DNA of 64,000 bases from Polynucleobacter bastaniensis. Its GTDB lineage: Bacteria > Pseudomonadota > Gammaproteobacteria > Burkholderiales > Burkholderiaceae. The notes under the pieces were generated by a model. The model worked only from the letters and a program-made list of their open reading frames with translations. It was not told the DNA's origin and did not search any database. Both the position numbers and the translations under genes were made by a program. Location: the NCBI RefSeq assembly GCF_018882205.1, contig NZ_JACVOU010000003.1:62001-126000 (forward strand), in the 5' to 3' direction. Each line of letters opens with the position of its first letter. Position 1 is the stretch's first letter. This document shows positions 52,823-62,117 of the stretch, one piece after another.

Positions 52823-54490
52823 ATGAACACTCAAAAACCTTGGCTTAAAAATTATCTCGAAGGCGTTCCCCGTGAGATTGATTTAGCGGGCCATTCATCT
52901 ATCGCTGAATTAATAGAAGAATCTTTTAATCATTATCCCAATCGCGTAGCAATGGAGTCGATGGGGCACTCCATCAACTATCGTCAACTCGACATTCTGT
53001 CTAAGGACTTCGCTTCGTATTTACAAACTTTAGGTCTTGAATCAGGATCGCGTATCGCCATCATGTTCCCGAATGTGCCGCAATACTTCATTGCAATGCT
53101 AGGGACTCTTCGTGCAGGCTTTGTCGTGGTCAATATCAATCCGCTCTATACGGCTCGTGAGCTAGAGCATCAACTCCAAGATAGTGGTGCGTCAGTCTTG
53201 GTGATGCTAGAAAACTTTGCGTACGTGTATCAGGAGATTGCCAATCAAGGGCTTGTAAAGAAAGTGATTGTAAGTAGCATAGGTGAGAGTCTGGGTCCGA
53301 AGGGCGTCATCATCAATTTGATTGCTCGCCATATTAAAAAGCTGATTGCGCATTGGAACTTTCCTTGCGTCAAATTGAATCAAGCACTCAAAATTGGCTC
53401 TGGCCATGGCTTTACTAAACCAAACGTAAGCCAAGATGATATTGCTTTTTTACAATATACGGGCGGCACGACAGGGGTTTCTAAAGGCGCAGTTTTATTA
53501 CACCGTAATATCTTAGCCAATATCATTCAGATCGAATCTTGGCTTGAGCCCGCTTTAAAAAATCGTCAACAGCAATTAGTATTTTTATGTGCCTTGCCCA
53601 TGACCCATATCTTTGCGCTGACCGCCTGCGGTCTACTTGGAATGCGCAAGGGTGCCAAGTTACTATTGGTCGCTAATCCTCGTGATATTACGGGCTTTAT
53701 TAAGCTGCTGATGAAACACCCTGATATCCATATTTTTCCAGGCGTCAATACGCTTTTTCATGCGCTGATACATCGTCCAGAATTTAGTCAAGTCAAGTTA
53801 CCCCATCTCTTGGTTACCATTGGCGGTGGCATGGCGGTCCAAAGGAAGACCGCTGAACTTTGGCAAAAAATGATGGGGGTGCCGATTGCTCAAGGATATG
53901 GCTTATCGGAAACTTCTCCAGTGGTTTGCGTGAACACACCATTTGTAAAAGAATTTACGGGATCCATTGGCATGCCAGTGCCAAGTACTGATGTATTGAT
54001 ATTGGATGATGACGGAGTAGAAGTTCCATTCGGTACGCCTGGAGAAATTTGCATCAAGGGTCCACAGGTGATGGCAGGTTACTGGAATAGACCTGAAGAG
54101 ACTGAGAAGTCTATTACGCCAGAGGGGTATTTTAAGTCTGGCGATATCGGCATCATGAGTCCTGATGGCTTTGTACAGATTGTGGATCGCAAGAAAGATA
54201 TGATCGTCGTTGCTGGCTATAAAGTATTCCCCAATGAAATCGAGGAAGTGATTTCTCAAATGCCTGGCGTAAGAGAATGCGCTGTTATTGGACTGTCGCA
54301 CCGCAAGCTTGGTGAGATCGTCAAGGCCTATATCGTCAAGGATAAGCCTGAGTTAAGTGAGGCTCAAGTCATTCAGTATTGCAAAGAGCAAATGACAAGT
54401 TATAAACGCCCCAGAAAGATTGCCTTTATTGAGGAAATGCCCAAGTCTAATGTGGGCAAAATCTTGCGCCGTCATCTGCGCGACTTATAA
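52823..54490 (+). CDS. fadD: Long-chain fatty acid-CoA ligase
   Basis: A 555-residue acyl-CoA synthetase. ATP/AMP signature LQYTGGTTGVSKGAVLLHRN, then QGYGLSETSPVV, GYFKSGDIGIMSPDGFVQIVDR in two adjoining parts, VVAGYKVFPNEIEEV, and the catalytic lysine in PKSNVGKILRR. The N-terminus (EIDLAGHSSIAELIEESFNHYPNRVA) is typical of FadD. ATG 52823 is preferred over TTG 52811. It activates exogenous long-chain fatty acids for beta-oxidation or lipid synthesis. Confidence 0.92.
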   Translation: MNTQKPWLKNYLEGVPREIDLAGHSSIAELIEESFNHYPNRVAMESMGHSINYRQLDILSKDFASYLQTLGLESGSRIAIMFPNVPQYFIAMLGTLRAGFVVVNINPLYTARELEHQLQDSGASVLVMLENFAYVYQEIANQGLVKKVIVSSIGESLGPKGVIINLIARHIKKLIAHWNFPCVKLNQALKIGSGHGFTKPNVSQDDIAFLQYTGGTTGVSKGAVLLHRNILANIIQIESWLEPALKNRQQQLVFLCALPMTHIFALTACGLLGMRKGAKLLLVANPRDITGFIKLLMKHPDIHIFPGVNTLFHALIHRPEFSQVKLPHLLVTIGGGMAVQRKTAELWQKMMGVPIAQGYGLSETSPVVCVNTPFVKEFTGSIGMPVPSTDVLILDDDGVEVPFGTPGEICIKGPQVMAGYWNRPEETEKSITPEGYFKSGDIGIMSPDGFVQIVDRKKDMIVVAGYKVFPNEIEEVISQMPGVRECAVIGLSHRKLGEIVKAYIVKDKPELSEAQVIQYCKEQMTSYKRPRKIAFIEEMPKSNVGKILRRHLRDL

Positions 54491-54507
54491 ACAAACAAAT
54501 AAAAAAA

Positions 54508-55434
54508 CTAGAGGCCACCGCCAAAGCGGTATTGCCAAGAAATCCCATATAAGTCATAGCTATTATTGGTTCTTGAGTACGCCCCTGTGCTCGCCGATAG
54601 ACGAATCGAATTATGTTTATTTACTGGGTAGGAAATCGTTGTGCCAAAACGCCAGTTCTCTTGACTGCCGCTAATCGGGTTGCCATTTAGGTATGATTGC
54701 CCGCCAATAAAGTAAGTGGCATCTACTGAGATCCAGGCGGTATTCTGAAAGTAATAAATTGCGTGTGTTTGTGTCGAGTAAACCGGGTTTTGAGATAGCG
54801 AGTTACCGCCCATAAAGTTGGTATTACTGGTGTAAAAAATGCCGGCACCAGCGAGCTCAAATCGCCAAGGACCAAGTGCTTTAGAAATTCCAAGACCTGG
54901 CTGAATAAACCAACGATTAGCGCCCACATTAATGAGTTGATTGTCGTCGTACTTGCCCCATGGCACTGATGCTGCAAGACTGACACCAACAATCAGATCT
55001 TGCTGATAACTCTTAAATTGATCTAGGGTTAATGCTGGAGCACCATAAAGGTTAATTGCTGCTTTGATGAGCGGATCTGATAGCCCCTCAGTACTAGCAT
55101 TAACTGTTTTCCCGCCAATGTTGCTCGACCCAGTGAGTTGGCCATAAGGAAGCACTAGAGTGAGCTTGCCGGATTGGCCTCCTGCATCAAAGATGTGAGT
55201 AAGACCCATGACTTCACTGGTCAGGGTGTAATTACCAGACTTGGCTTGTGCAATCCCAGCGCTGATGAAGTTAATTCCAATAGGTGCATTGGAATAGGTA
55301 CGCGCCTCGATTTCTTGGGCATAAGATAGGGCTGGTAGTAAAGCGCCTGTAATGAGAAGTAGCCAAACACCTATTCCAAAAGCTTGGCCTTGAAAAATGG
55401 AGTGTAACTTTATGATCCGAGCTATATGACTCAA
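54508..55434 (-). CDS. Outer-membrane MetA-pathway-type channel protein
   Basis: A 308-residue exported protein: signal peptide of about 40 residues ending ALSYAQ, then alternating beta-strand segments with aromatic girdles, ending in Phe-Gly-Gly-Gly-Leu after WQYRFG. The pattern, with GINFISAGIAQAKSGNYTL and ASVPWGKYDDNQLINVGANR in separate parts, matches the MetA-pathway-of-phenol-degradation family (COG4313), thought to be hydrophobic-substrate outer-membrane channels. It is convergent with fadD. The substrate is unknown. Confidence 0.75.
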   Translation of the reverse strand: MSHIARIIKLHSIFQGQAFGIGVWLLLITGALLPALSYAQEIEARTYSNAPIGINFISAGIAQAKSGNYTLTSEVMGLTHIFDAGGQSGKLTLVLPYGQLTGSSNIGGKTVNASTEGLSDPLIKAAINLYGAPALTLDQFKSYQQDLIVGVSLAASVPWGKYDDNQLINVGANRWFIQPGLGISKALGPWRFELAGAGIFYTSNTNFMGGNSLSQNPVYSTQTHAIYYFQNTAWISVDATYFIGGQSYLNGNPISGSQENWRFGTTISYPVNKHNSIRLSASTGAYSRTNNSYDLYGISWQYRFGGGL

Positions 55435-55440
55435 GTTTGA

Positions 55441-55977
55441 TTAGCTAAGTTTTGATTTGTCACCAAACAAAATCTTGAGGGTAGCGTTGCTGCCAAGCAT
55501 GATGCTCATCCCTGTTAAGAGTAAATAAGGCCACACAATTAACCAGTACACAATCGACATGGCAACTACGCGCAAGGGATTAGATTGTCCAAATTCAGTC
55601 ATGGAGATCAAAAACGGTTTTCCATGAATTAACCCATGCACTCCGGCTTCTAAATAATTTAAGCCTAAAACAACTAGGAGATAAATGAAAGACTCTAAGA
55701 GTAGTGAGCTCACAATTCCATGCTGCTTATTGACTTTAATTGGGAATGCGGCCTGAGCAAGTAGCATGAATTTGGCACAGACTGCAGCTTTGAATAAAGC
55801 AAAGCCAAAGATAGATAAAGGAATGGGCCTCTCATCCAATGATGTTGCCCCTAAAAAAGCAAGAGCACAGAACCATGCTCCAAAGTAAATAGTTAGCTGA
55901 AATGCTTTGACAAACTCTTCTTTAGCTTTTTCTTTAAAGTTTGGTGTAGGAGCCAAATTAGGCGACGTTGCACTCAT
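55441..55977 (-). CDS. Four-helix membrane protein of unknown function
   Basis: A 178-residue protein with four predicted transmembrane segments: LTIYFGAWFCALAFLGATSL, SIFGFALFKAAVCAKFMLLAQA, SSLLLESFIYLLVVLGLNYLEAGV and VVAMSIVYWLIVWPYLLLTGM regions. No known motif. The ATG at 55977 is the likely start; the frame is open to 56028 inside trhP. It is 6 bases upstream of the outer-membrane protein gene on the same strand, so the two may be co-transcribed. Confidence 0.65.
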   Translation of the reverse strand: MSATSPNLAPTPNFKEKAKEEFVKAFQLTIYFGAWFCALAFLGATSLDERPIPLSIFGFALFKAAVCAKFMLLAQAAFPIKVNKQHGIVSSLLLESFIYLLVVLGLNYLEAGVHGLIHGKPFLISMTEFGQSNPLRVVAMSIVYWLIVWPYLLLTGMSIMLGSNATLKILFGDKSKLS

Positions 55978-55999
55978 AAAAACTTTCTGAAGTATTTCA

Positions 56000-57298
56000 T
56001 TAGCAGTTACTGCAAGAGCTAGCCTCAACCGGTGCTGGCTCCTGGGTGTAACGCGCTATAAATGCATGCTTACTCTTAAGTGGTAATTTAATCCACACAA
56101 AGTGACCTGAGCCAGGGGCAACATCAATTGGCTCATCTTTGAGATTCCACATGGCATCGAGCACCATATCTTGATTGCCCTCGGGCTCAATGATTTCTAA
56201 CTTATCACCAATCGAGAAACGATTCTTTACATCTACCTTGACGCGACCTGAGGCCTTATCAATCTCTAAAGTCTCGCCAACATACAGACTTCTACCCGAG
56301 AGGGAGTGGCCGCGCATATAGAGTTGATACTCTTTATCGTGGTGACGCTCATAGAAGCCATCGGTATAGCCACGATTTGCAAGACCTTCGAGATTGCCAA
56401 TCAGTGACATATTCATGGGACGACCAGCCACTGCATCATCAATCGCAGTGCGATAGGACTGGCAGGTGCGAGAAACATAATAGGGCGACTTGGTGCGACC
56501 CTCAATCTTGAATGAGTCCACACCCATCTTAGTTAAGCGTTCGATATGCTCAATGGCACGTAAATCTTTAGAGTTCATGATGTAAGTGCCATGCTCATCT
56601 TCTTCCATGGGCATTAAATCATCTGGACGTCGCGCTTCCTGTAGAAGAACTACATCACCGCTAGTATTTTGTTGGCCAGGCTTGACCTTGTAATCCCAGC
56701 GACAGGCATTAGTGCAGGCGCCTTGATTGGAGTCGCGATGGGACATGTAGCCAGATAGTAAGCAGCGGCCCGAGTAAGCAATACACAAAGCGCCATGTAC
56801 GAATACTTCTAATTCCATTTCTGGACAGTCTTGACGAACTTCCTCGATTTCATCAAAAGATAGCTCGCGTGACAAAATCACTCGACTGATACCAACAGAG
56901 CGCCAGAATTTTGCAGAAGCACCGTTAACCGTATTAGCCTGTACCGATAAATGAATCGGCATATCTGGCCAAGCTTCTCTAGCCATCATGATGAGGCCAG
57001 GATCTGACATGATCATGGCATCAGGTTTTAATGCAACTACGGGATCCATGTCTTTAATATAAGTACGGGTCTTACCACCATGGGGTAGTAGATTGGACAC
57101 AAGGTAAAACTTCTTACCCAAAGCATGAGCAGTATCAATACCTTCTTTGAGCGTCTCCATTTTTCCGAAGTCGTTATTACGTACTCGCAGCGAATAACGC
57201 GGCTGTCCGGCGTAAATAGCATCGGCACCAAAGTCAAAGGCGGTACGCAGCATGGAAAGGCTGCCGGCAGGGGCGAGGAGTTCTGGAATCTTGGTCAT
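56000..57298 (-). CDS. trhP: U32-family protein, tRNA 5-hydroxyuridine formation (TrhP/YegQ)
   Basis: A 432-residue peptidase-U32-family protein. The family signature EVFVHGALCIAYSGRCLLSG is intact, followed by the Cys-rich DSNQGACTNACRWDY, which with the signature cysteines can hold an iron-sulfur cluster. YegQ/TrhP uses prephenate to hydroxylate U34 of tRNA. The barrel start LLAPAGSLSMLRTAFDFGAD is typical. The C-terminus ends in a CSNC motif. The next gene's start lies shortly after its stop. Confidence 0.88.
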   Translation of the reverse strand: MTKIPELLAPAGSLSMLRTAFDFGADAIYAGQPRYSLRVRNNDFGKMETLKEGIDTAHALGKKFYLVSNLLPHGGKTRTYIKDMDPVVALKPDAMIMSDPGLIMMAREAWPDMPIHLSVQANTVNGASAKFWRSVGISRVILSRELSFDEIEEVRQDCPEMELEVFVHGALCIAYSGRCLLSGYMSHRDSNQGACTNACRWDYKVKPGQQNTSGDVVLLQEARRPDDLMPMEEDEHGTYIMNSKDLRAIEHIERLTKMGVDSFKIEGRTKSPYYVSRTCQSYRTAIDDAVAGRPMNMSLIGNLEGLANRGYTDGFYERHHDKEYQLYMRGHSLSGRSLYVGETLEIDKASGRVKVDVKNRFSIGDKLEIIEPEGNQDMVLDAMWNLKDEPIDVAPGSGHFVWIKLPLKSKHAFIARYTQEPAPVEASSCSNC

Positions 57299-57335
57299 AG
57301 TGATATTTTAAGGTCTACTGTGAGCTTTAGCCTGA

Positions 57336-58205
57336 TTACTCATCCGCTATAGAGTTACGCAGTATTCCAATGGACTCAATTTCAATCTCACAAATATCCC
57401 CTGGCTTCATAAAAACAGGGGGTGTCCTTGCATAGCCAACGCCAGCAGGGGTTCCGGTAATGACAAGATCACCAGGTTCTAGCGTCATGCACTCTGTTAT
57501 TAGCACAATGGTCTCTGCCACATTCCATAAAAAGTCTTTGGTATTGGCGTTTTGCATGATTTGACCATTCAAGCGAGACTGAATTCTCAAGCCATCGCAG
57601 CCAAGGGGAAGCTCATCCGGGGTTACAAGCCATGGCCCAAAAGCACCAGTTTGATCAAAGTTTTTTCCAATAGTCCATTGGGTAGTTTTACGTTGGTAAT
57701 CTCGAAGACTGCCATCATTAAAAATGCTGTATCCCGCAACACATTCCAATGCGTTATCTAATGTCAGATGGCGTGCCTTTTTACCAACTACAAAGGCAAG
57801 CTCCGCTTCGTAATCTAACTTATCAGAAACTCGAGGTCGAATGATGGGGCTTAAGTGGGTTGTTAATGAACTAGGACCACGCATAAAAAAACTCGGGTAT
57901 TCAGGTCTAGCGTTACCACCTTCTTTTGCATGGTCAGCATAGTTCAAACCCATACAGATAATTTTTCCAGGCTTCTCAATTGGAGATCTAAAAGTAATGG
58001 CATCTAACTCCCCTTTAATTGCTTTTGAATTTTGGATTGCTGCTGCAGCACGATTTAAGTCTTCTGGTGATTCAATGATTGCTTGCAAGCTATTGGGTAT
58101 CGAAGGATCTGTGGCAGATAGATTAATGAAGGTATTTGAACTCCCTGTAAAGAGAGCGCCCACGCCGTCCTGGCCACTTGAATCTCGATAGCTAAATAGT
58201 CTCAT
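57336..58205 (-). CDS. Fumarylacetoacetate hydrolase family protein
   Basis: A 289-residue FAH-fold hydrolase or decarboxylase acting on acylpyruvate-like or 2-oxo acids. Motifs: KIICMGLNYADHAKE, the metal ligands in DYEAELAFVVGKKARH, NDGSLRDYQRKTTQW, KNFDQTGAFGPW and the C-terminal VITGTPAGVGYARTPP. It is divergent from a TPP-dependent enzyme gene; the 58206-58384 gap should carry both promoters. The substrate is unknown, perhaps a ring-cleavage product or a diketo acid. Confidence 0.88.
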   Translation of the reverse strand: MRLFSYRDSSGQDGVGALFTGSSNTFINLSATDPSIPNSLQAIIESPEDLNRAAAAIQNSKAIKGELDAITFRSPIEKPGKIICMGLNYADHAKEGGNARPEYPSFFMRGPSSLTTHLSPIIRPRVSDKLDYEAELAFVVGKKARHLTLDNALECVAGYSIFNDGSLRDYQRKTTQWTIGKNFDQTGAFGPWLVTPDELPLGCDGLRIQSRLNGQIMQNANTKDFLWNVAETIVLITECMTLEPGDLVITGTPAGVGYARTPPVFMKPGDICEIEIESIGILRNSIADE

Positions 58206-58384
58206 TGCAAAGCCTCCAATTACATTGGTTTATTGGTTGTCAGTAGATGGCAGTATAGGGTAGTCCAAGAGATTGATAAGCCTCCTAAACCAGCCGTCCA
58301 ATTGGCTTCATTACTGGATAAAGTGTGATAACTTGCTACTACTCGTTATAAATAACCAAAATCCTTAGAAAGCCTATCAATATC

Positions 58385-60040
58385 ATGGAGACCCCAAGTA
58401 AAGTGCTAAATGGTGGCCAAATCCTCGCCAACGCGTTGGCAAGACAGAGAGTAGATATTGCCTTTGGCGTTCCTGGTGAAAGCTTTCTGCCTTTATTGAA
58501 TGGCTTGCTTGATCACCCTGATTTTCGATTCATCACCTGTCGACAAGAGGGCGGCGCTGCTTATATGGCAGAGGCCTATGCAAAATTGACGGGCCACCCT
58601 GGCGTTTTAATGGTTACCCGTGGACCTGGCGCCTCGAATGCCATGATTGGAATGCACACAGCCTATCAAGACTCAACACCAATGGTTTTATTAGTTGGAC
58701 AAGTTGGGACTGACATGGTTGAGCGTGAGGCCTTCCAAGAGATTGACTATCGCCGGATGTATTCAGAATGTGCAAAATGGGTTGGCAGCATTGATCGTGT
58801 CGATCGGATTGATGAATTTGTTTCTCATGCATTCCACGTAGCTCAGGCAGGTCGAAAAGGCCCGGTTGTATTAGCTTTGCCTGAAGACGTGTTGTACATG
58901 ACCGGTCAAGAAAACCCCGTCAAAGCTGCCCATATCGTTCAGCCGGGTTTAGATCTCCACAGTTTTGATCAAGCAATGGCTGCCTTTACCTCCGCTAAAA
59001 AGCCCATGGTGATCGCTGGTGGTGGCAATTGGAATAGCACTGCATGCGAAGCTTTACGTTCTTGGGCAAACGCGCAGGCCGTACCGGTTGCAACTAGCTT
59101 TCGCTCTCAAGATGTGATTGATAATCTAGATCCTGCGTTTGCGGGTGACCTAGGCATTGGTGCTAATCCTGCTTTAGTAAAGCGTATTCAAGAGGCAGAT
59201 ATTTTGTTGGTTATCGGAGAGCGCCTTGGAGAGATGACAACTGCTGGTTACAGCATATTGACTGTTCCTCAAGCTAAAGCAAAGTTAATACATGTGCTAT
59301 CCGGCCCGGAAGAATTAGGCCGTGTATATCGACCGGACTTTGCTATCAATTGCAGTCCAGAAAATTTCTGCTCAGCATTAAGCATGGTGAAGATGAATGC
59401 TCAGCATGACCGCAGCGCTATGAAGCAGGCTCATGATGAGTATCTCGCTTTCTCTAGTCCAGTGACTGTCAAAGGCGACTTGCAATTGGCATTCATCATG
59501 GACTCATTACCAGATCTCATACCGCGTGATGCAATTGTTACTAATGGTGCTGGCAATTTTGCAACCTGGGTACATCGTTTTTATCCTTATGGGAAATACA
59601 AAACCCAATTAGCACCTGCTAATGGCTCCATGGGCTATGGTCTTCCTGCCTCAATTGCTGCCAAGATTGCGAGCCCAGAAAAAGTAGTTATCGCAGTGTG
59701 TGGTGACGGCGACTTTATGATGAACTGCCAAGAATTGGCTACGGCTGCTCGTTACGATGCTTATCCAATTGTGTTGGTAGTCAATAACAGCATGCTTGGT
59801 ACTATCCGCATGCATCAGGAAAGAGAGTTTAAGTCTCGCGTGATTGCGACTGGCTTAACCAACCCCGATTTTGTGAAGTTTGCAGATAGTTTTGGAATGC
59901 CTGGTTTTAGAGTCAGCAAGACTGAGGAATTTGCACTGGCATTTGCAAAAGCACTGGCCAGTAAAAAAGGTGCCTTGATTGAACTGGTCTTAGATCCAGA
60001 GGTGATTACCCCAACTAAACTGCTTTCTCAATTAGGGTAA
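58385..60040 (+). CDS. Thiamine pyrophosphate-dependent enzyme (acetolactate synthase-like)
   Basis: A 551-residue member of the acetohydroxyacid synthase/benzoylformate decarboxylase superfamily. The catalytic Glu is in TCRQEGGAAYMAEAYAKL; the TPP-Mg motif runs from CGDGDFMMNCQELATAARY to VVNNSMLGTIRMHQE. The central domain (about 190-330) binds FAD in synthases. It lacks an adjacent small regulatory subunit (ilvH), so it is more likely a catabolic 2-oxo acid decarboxylase, glyoxylate carboligase-like or sulfoacetaldehyde-type enzyme than IlvB. The next genes on both sides point the other way. Confidence 0.82.
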   Translation: METPSKVLNGGQILANALARQRVDIAFGVPGESFLPLLNGLLDHPDFRFITCRQEGGAAYMAEAYAKLTGHPGVLMVTRGPGASNAMIGMHTAYQDSTPMVLLVGQVGTDMVEREAFQEIDYRRMYSECAKWVGSIDRVDRIDEFVSHAFHVAQAGRKGPVVLALPEDVLYMTGQENPVKAAHIVQPGLDLHSFDQAMAAFTSAKKPMVIAGGGNWNSTACEALRSWANAQAVPVATSFRSQDVIDNLDPAFAGDLGIGANPALVKRIQEADILLVIGERLGEMTTAGYSILTVPQAKAKLIHVLSGPEELGRVYRPDFAINCSPENFCSALSMVKMNAQHDRSAMKQAHDEYLAFSSPVTVKGDLQLAFIMDSLPDLIPRDAIVTNGAGNFATWVHRFYPYGKYKTQLAPANGSMGYGLPASIAAKIASPEKVVIAVCGDGDFMMNCQELATAARYDAYPIVLVVNNSMLGTIRMHQEREFKSRVIATGLTNPDFVKFADSFGMPGFRVSKTEEFALAFAKALASKKGALIELVLDPEVITPTKLLSQLG

Positions 60041-60042
60041 AA

Positions 60043-60065
60043 AAAGAGGAGCTAGGCTCCTCTTT
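60043..60065. terminator. Bidirectional rho-independent terminator
   Basis: AAAGAGGAGC (60043-60052) and GCTCCTCTTT (60056-60065) form a perfect 10-bp stem with a 3-base loop, with A before and T within the end of the stem. It lies 2 bases after the TPP-enzyme stop and would also serve the convergent Bug-protein gene. Confidence 0.88.
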
Positions 60066-60120
60066 AACTAAGTCAGTAACCAAGTAACGAAGTAAGTAAC
60101 TAAGTGAGTAACTAAGTAAG
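60065..60120. repeat. 12-bp tandem repeats between convergent genes
   Basis: Five imperfect units: TAACTAAGTCAG, TAACCAAG (8 bases only), TAACGAAGTAAG, TAACTAAGTGAG and TAACTAAGTAAG. They begin at the last base of the terminator and end 15 bases before the Bug gene's stop. No coding role. Confidence 0.85.
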
Positions 60121-60135
60121 CTAACCCTCTAAAGC

Positions 60136-61167
60136 TTAATCTACTTTTGCTCCAGAATCTTTGACAACCTTTGTCCACTTCGTAATTTCATTTTTAATGA
60201 AAGCTGAGAATTGAGCTGGTGTGTTACCAACAGGCTGTGCACCCATCGCTAAATATTTTTCCTTCACAGCAGTGCTATTAATAGCGGCCATTAATACAGC
60301 ACTATCTTTATTCAGAACATCTGCTGGCATATTTGCAGGTCCGACAACACCAAACCAAGAAGTTGCTTCATAACCTGGTAAGTTTGCTGCCTCTGCAATG
60401 GTGGGCATATCCGGAAATGCAGGAGAGCGTTTGGCGCTAGTTACTGCTAATGCCTTTAAACGACCTGCACGAATAAAGTTAATGGAAGAAGGGAGATTGT
60501 CAAACATGATGTCTACATTTCCTGCCATTAAATCAGTGACTGCTGGAGGACTTCCCTTATAGGGTAAGTGCACCATATACGTTTTTGTCATGGATTTAAA
60601 TAACTCTCCCGCCATATGAATGGAGGTGCCATTACCACTCGAAGCCATGTTGACTTTTCCAGGGTTAGCTTTTGCATACGCAATCAAATCATTCACGGTA
60701 TTAATTTTATTTTTAGCGGCAAATTCAGGATTCAGAACCAAGACGTTAGGCAACTCTGCCACCAATGTAATGGGAGTGAAATCCTTCACCGGATCAAATG
60801 GTAATTTTCCGCCACCCTGGGTGTACAGAGGTAAGTTAATACCATGTGTACCAACTGATGCCATGAGCCAGGTATAGCCATCGGGAGCCGCTTTAGAAAC
60901 TAATTCCGCGCCAATATTGCCGCCTGCACCTGGCTTATTGTCAATAATGACATTCCACTTTACGGTATTGAGGAGCTCGTTTTGGAGTGGTCGGGCAATG
61001 TTATCGGTGGCCCCGCCAGCAGGAAAGGGAACAATAAAACGTATGGGTTTATTAGGGTAATCTGATTGAGCTACAGATGTATGGCTAGTGCCAATCAATA
61101 TGGCTATCGCTGCCGTAAAGAATAGGGGCAAACGAATAAATACATTTAAAAGCTTACTTCGAATCAT
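60136..61167 (-). CDS. Bug/TctC-family solute-binding protein
   Basis: A 343-residue exported receptor, the third of its family in the window. After the signal peptide (ending SVAQS) it has [72 protein letters not shown] and [11 protein letters not shown]. It is convergent with the TPP-enzyme gene and monocistronic. Lacking tctAB neighbours, it may work with a transporter encoded elsewhere or as a sensor ligand carrier. Confidence 0.9.
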   Translation of the reverse strand: MIRSKLLNVFIRLPLFFTAAIAILIGTSHTSVAQSDYPNKPIRFIVPFPAGGATDNIARPLQNELLNTVKWNVIIDNKPGAGGNIGAELVSKAAPDGYTWLMASVGTHGINLPLYTQGGGKLPFDPVKDFTPITLVAELPNVLVLNPEFAAKNKINTVNDLIAYAKANPGKVNMASSGNGTSIHMAGELFKSMTKTYMVHLPYKGSPPAVTDLMAGNVDIMFDNLPSSINFIRAGRLKALAVTSAKRSPAFPDMPTIAEAANLPGYEATSWFGVVGPANMPADVLNKDSAVLMAAINSTAVKEKYLAMGAQPVGNTPAQFSAFIKNEITKWTKVVKDSGAKVD

Positions 61168-61373
61168 AGCTATCTCCTGTTTACTAAATTCACTCTAATG
61201 ATGATTTTTAATTCAGTAACAAAAGCATAACAGAGCAAGTGACAACTAGGTTTAGGGTGATTGAAAGGTCCATTTCGGCCTCAATCCAGCCTAATGAAGA
61301 GTATCCTACGGGGCTGTGGCGAGCTTTCCATCTTGAATTGAAGCCGCCTACTCCAGTATGCAGAAAGCACCCA

Positions 61374-61958
61374 ATGACAAAACTCACATCCAAGCCTATC
61401 CTGAAAAAAGCGAGCGGCATATTGGCGCAAGAGTTTGCTACACCTAAAGACATCGCCTGGGCTTGGGTTACTTTGTTACTCTCCCAAGAAGAGCAAAAGC
61501 GCGATAGTGAAGAAAAACGCTATGCCCGTATCGCAGAATTCGAGGCTTGGATCACAGGGCTCAATTTACCGATTGATCCTAAAAATCCCACAAGCACAAC
61601 AGTCAGCCCAGAGTCAGTAAAAAATTCAGCTAGAAATGTATTTGAGTGGCCACATGAATACATCTTTGACGAGCAGGTAGCAGCAAAGCATCCGGACTCT
61701 AAAGTCACCTATGGCGATACGATCACCAAGCCAATCTTAGATGCCATTAAAGATGCGGGAGGATCTGATGATCGCCCAGCACTGATTGCTATTTTGGAAA
61801 GCTACGCAAAAGAGGGTAAAGAGCCTTTTGCCAACGTTACACCAGAAGGTATCGAGTGGAAAGGCAGTAATTGGTCGGAAGGCGACAAGCTTAATCTTCT
61901 CACTATTAAGACCCTAAATAACCGCCTCGCTAATCTAAAAAAGAAGAGCTTGATCTAG
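61374..61958 (+). CDS. Hypothetical protein
   Basis: A 194-residue soluble, highly charged protein with no signal peptide. The frame is open from 61239, but ATG 61374 gives a natural start (MTKLTSKPILKK). Features: a helical region with AWAWVTLLLSQEEQKRDSEEK, a central segment WPHEYIFDEQVAAKHPDSKVTYGD, and a C-terminal NWSEGDKLNLLTIKTLNNRLANLKKK. I recognise no family. A good terminator follows, supporting a real single-gene unit. Confidence 0.55.
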   Translation: MTKLTSKPILKKASGILAQEFATPKDIAWAWVTLLLSQEEQKRDSEEKRYARIAEFEAWITGLNLPIDPKNPTSTTVSPESVKNSARNVFEWPHEYIFDEQVAAKHPDSKVTYGDTITKPILDAIKDAGGSDDRPALIAILESYAKEGKEPFANVTPEGIEWKGSNWSEGDKLNLLTIKTLNNRLANLKKKSLI

Positions 61959-61989
61959 GCTCAATCGATTCACTCGAATCACCGAAGAA

Positions 61990-62013
61990 AAAACCACCTA
62001 AAAAGGTGGTTTT
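61990..62013. terminator. Bidirectional rho-independent terminator
   Basis: AAAACCACCT (61990-61999) and AGGTGGTTTT (62004-62013), a perfect 10-bp stem with a 4-base loop. It lies between the plus-strand hypothetical gene and the convergent tRNA-Asn, and can serve both. Confidence 0.9.
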
Positions 62014-62021
62014 CTTGTATT

Positions 62022-62096
62022 TGGCTCCTCGACGTGGGATCGAACCACGGACCAACAGATTAACAGTCTGCTGCTCTACCGCTGAGCTATCGAGGA
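62022..62096 (-). tRNA. tRNA-Asn (anticodon GTT)
   Basis: On the minus strand: acceptor TCCTCGA/TCGAGGA, D-arm GCTC/GAGC, anticodon stem CAGAC/TCTGT region with loop TGTTAA (GTT), T-arm CCGTG-GTTCGAT-CCACG, discriminator G and encoded CCA. 75 bases. It is divergent from thiD, whose ATG is 22 bases away. Confidence 0.95.
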
Positions 62097-62117
62097 ATAA
62101 GCCGATATTATAGCAAG

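Noticed and set aside
62097..62117. TPP riboswitch before thiD
   Set aside because: Only 21 bases separate thiD from tRNA-Asn, too short for the aptamer, and no thi-box sequence is seen.
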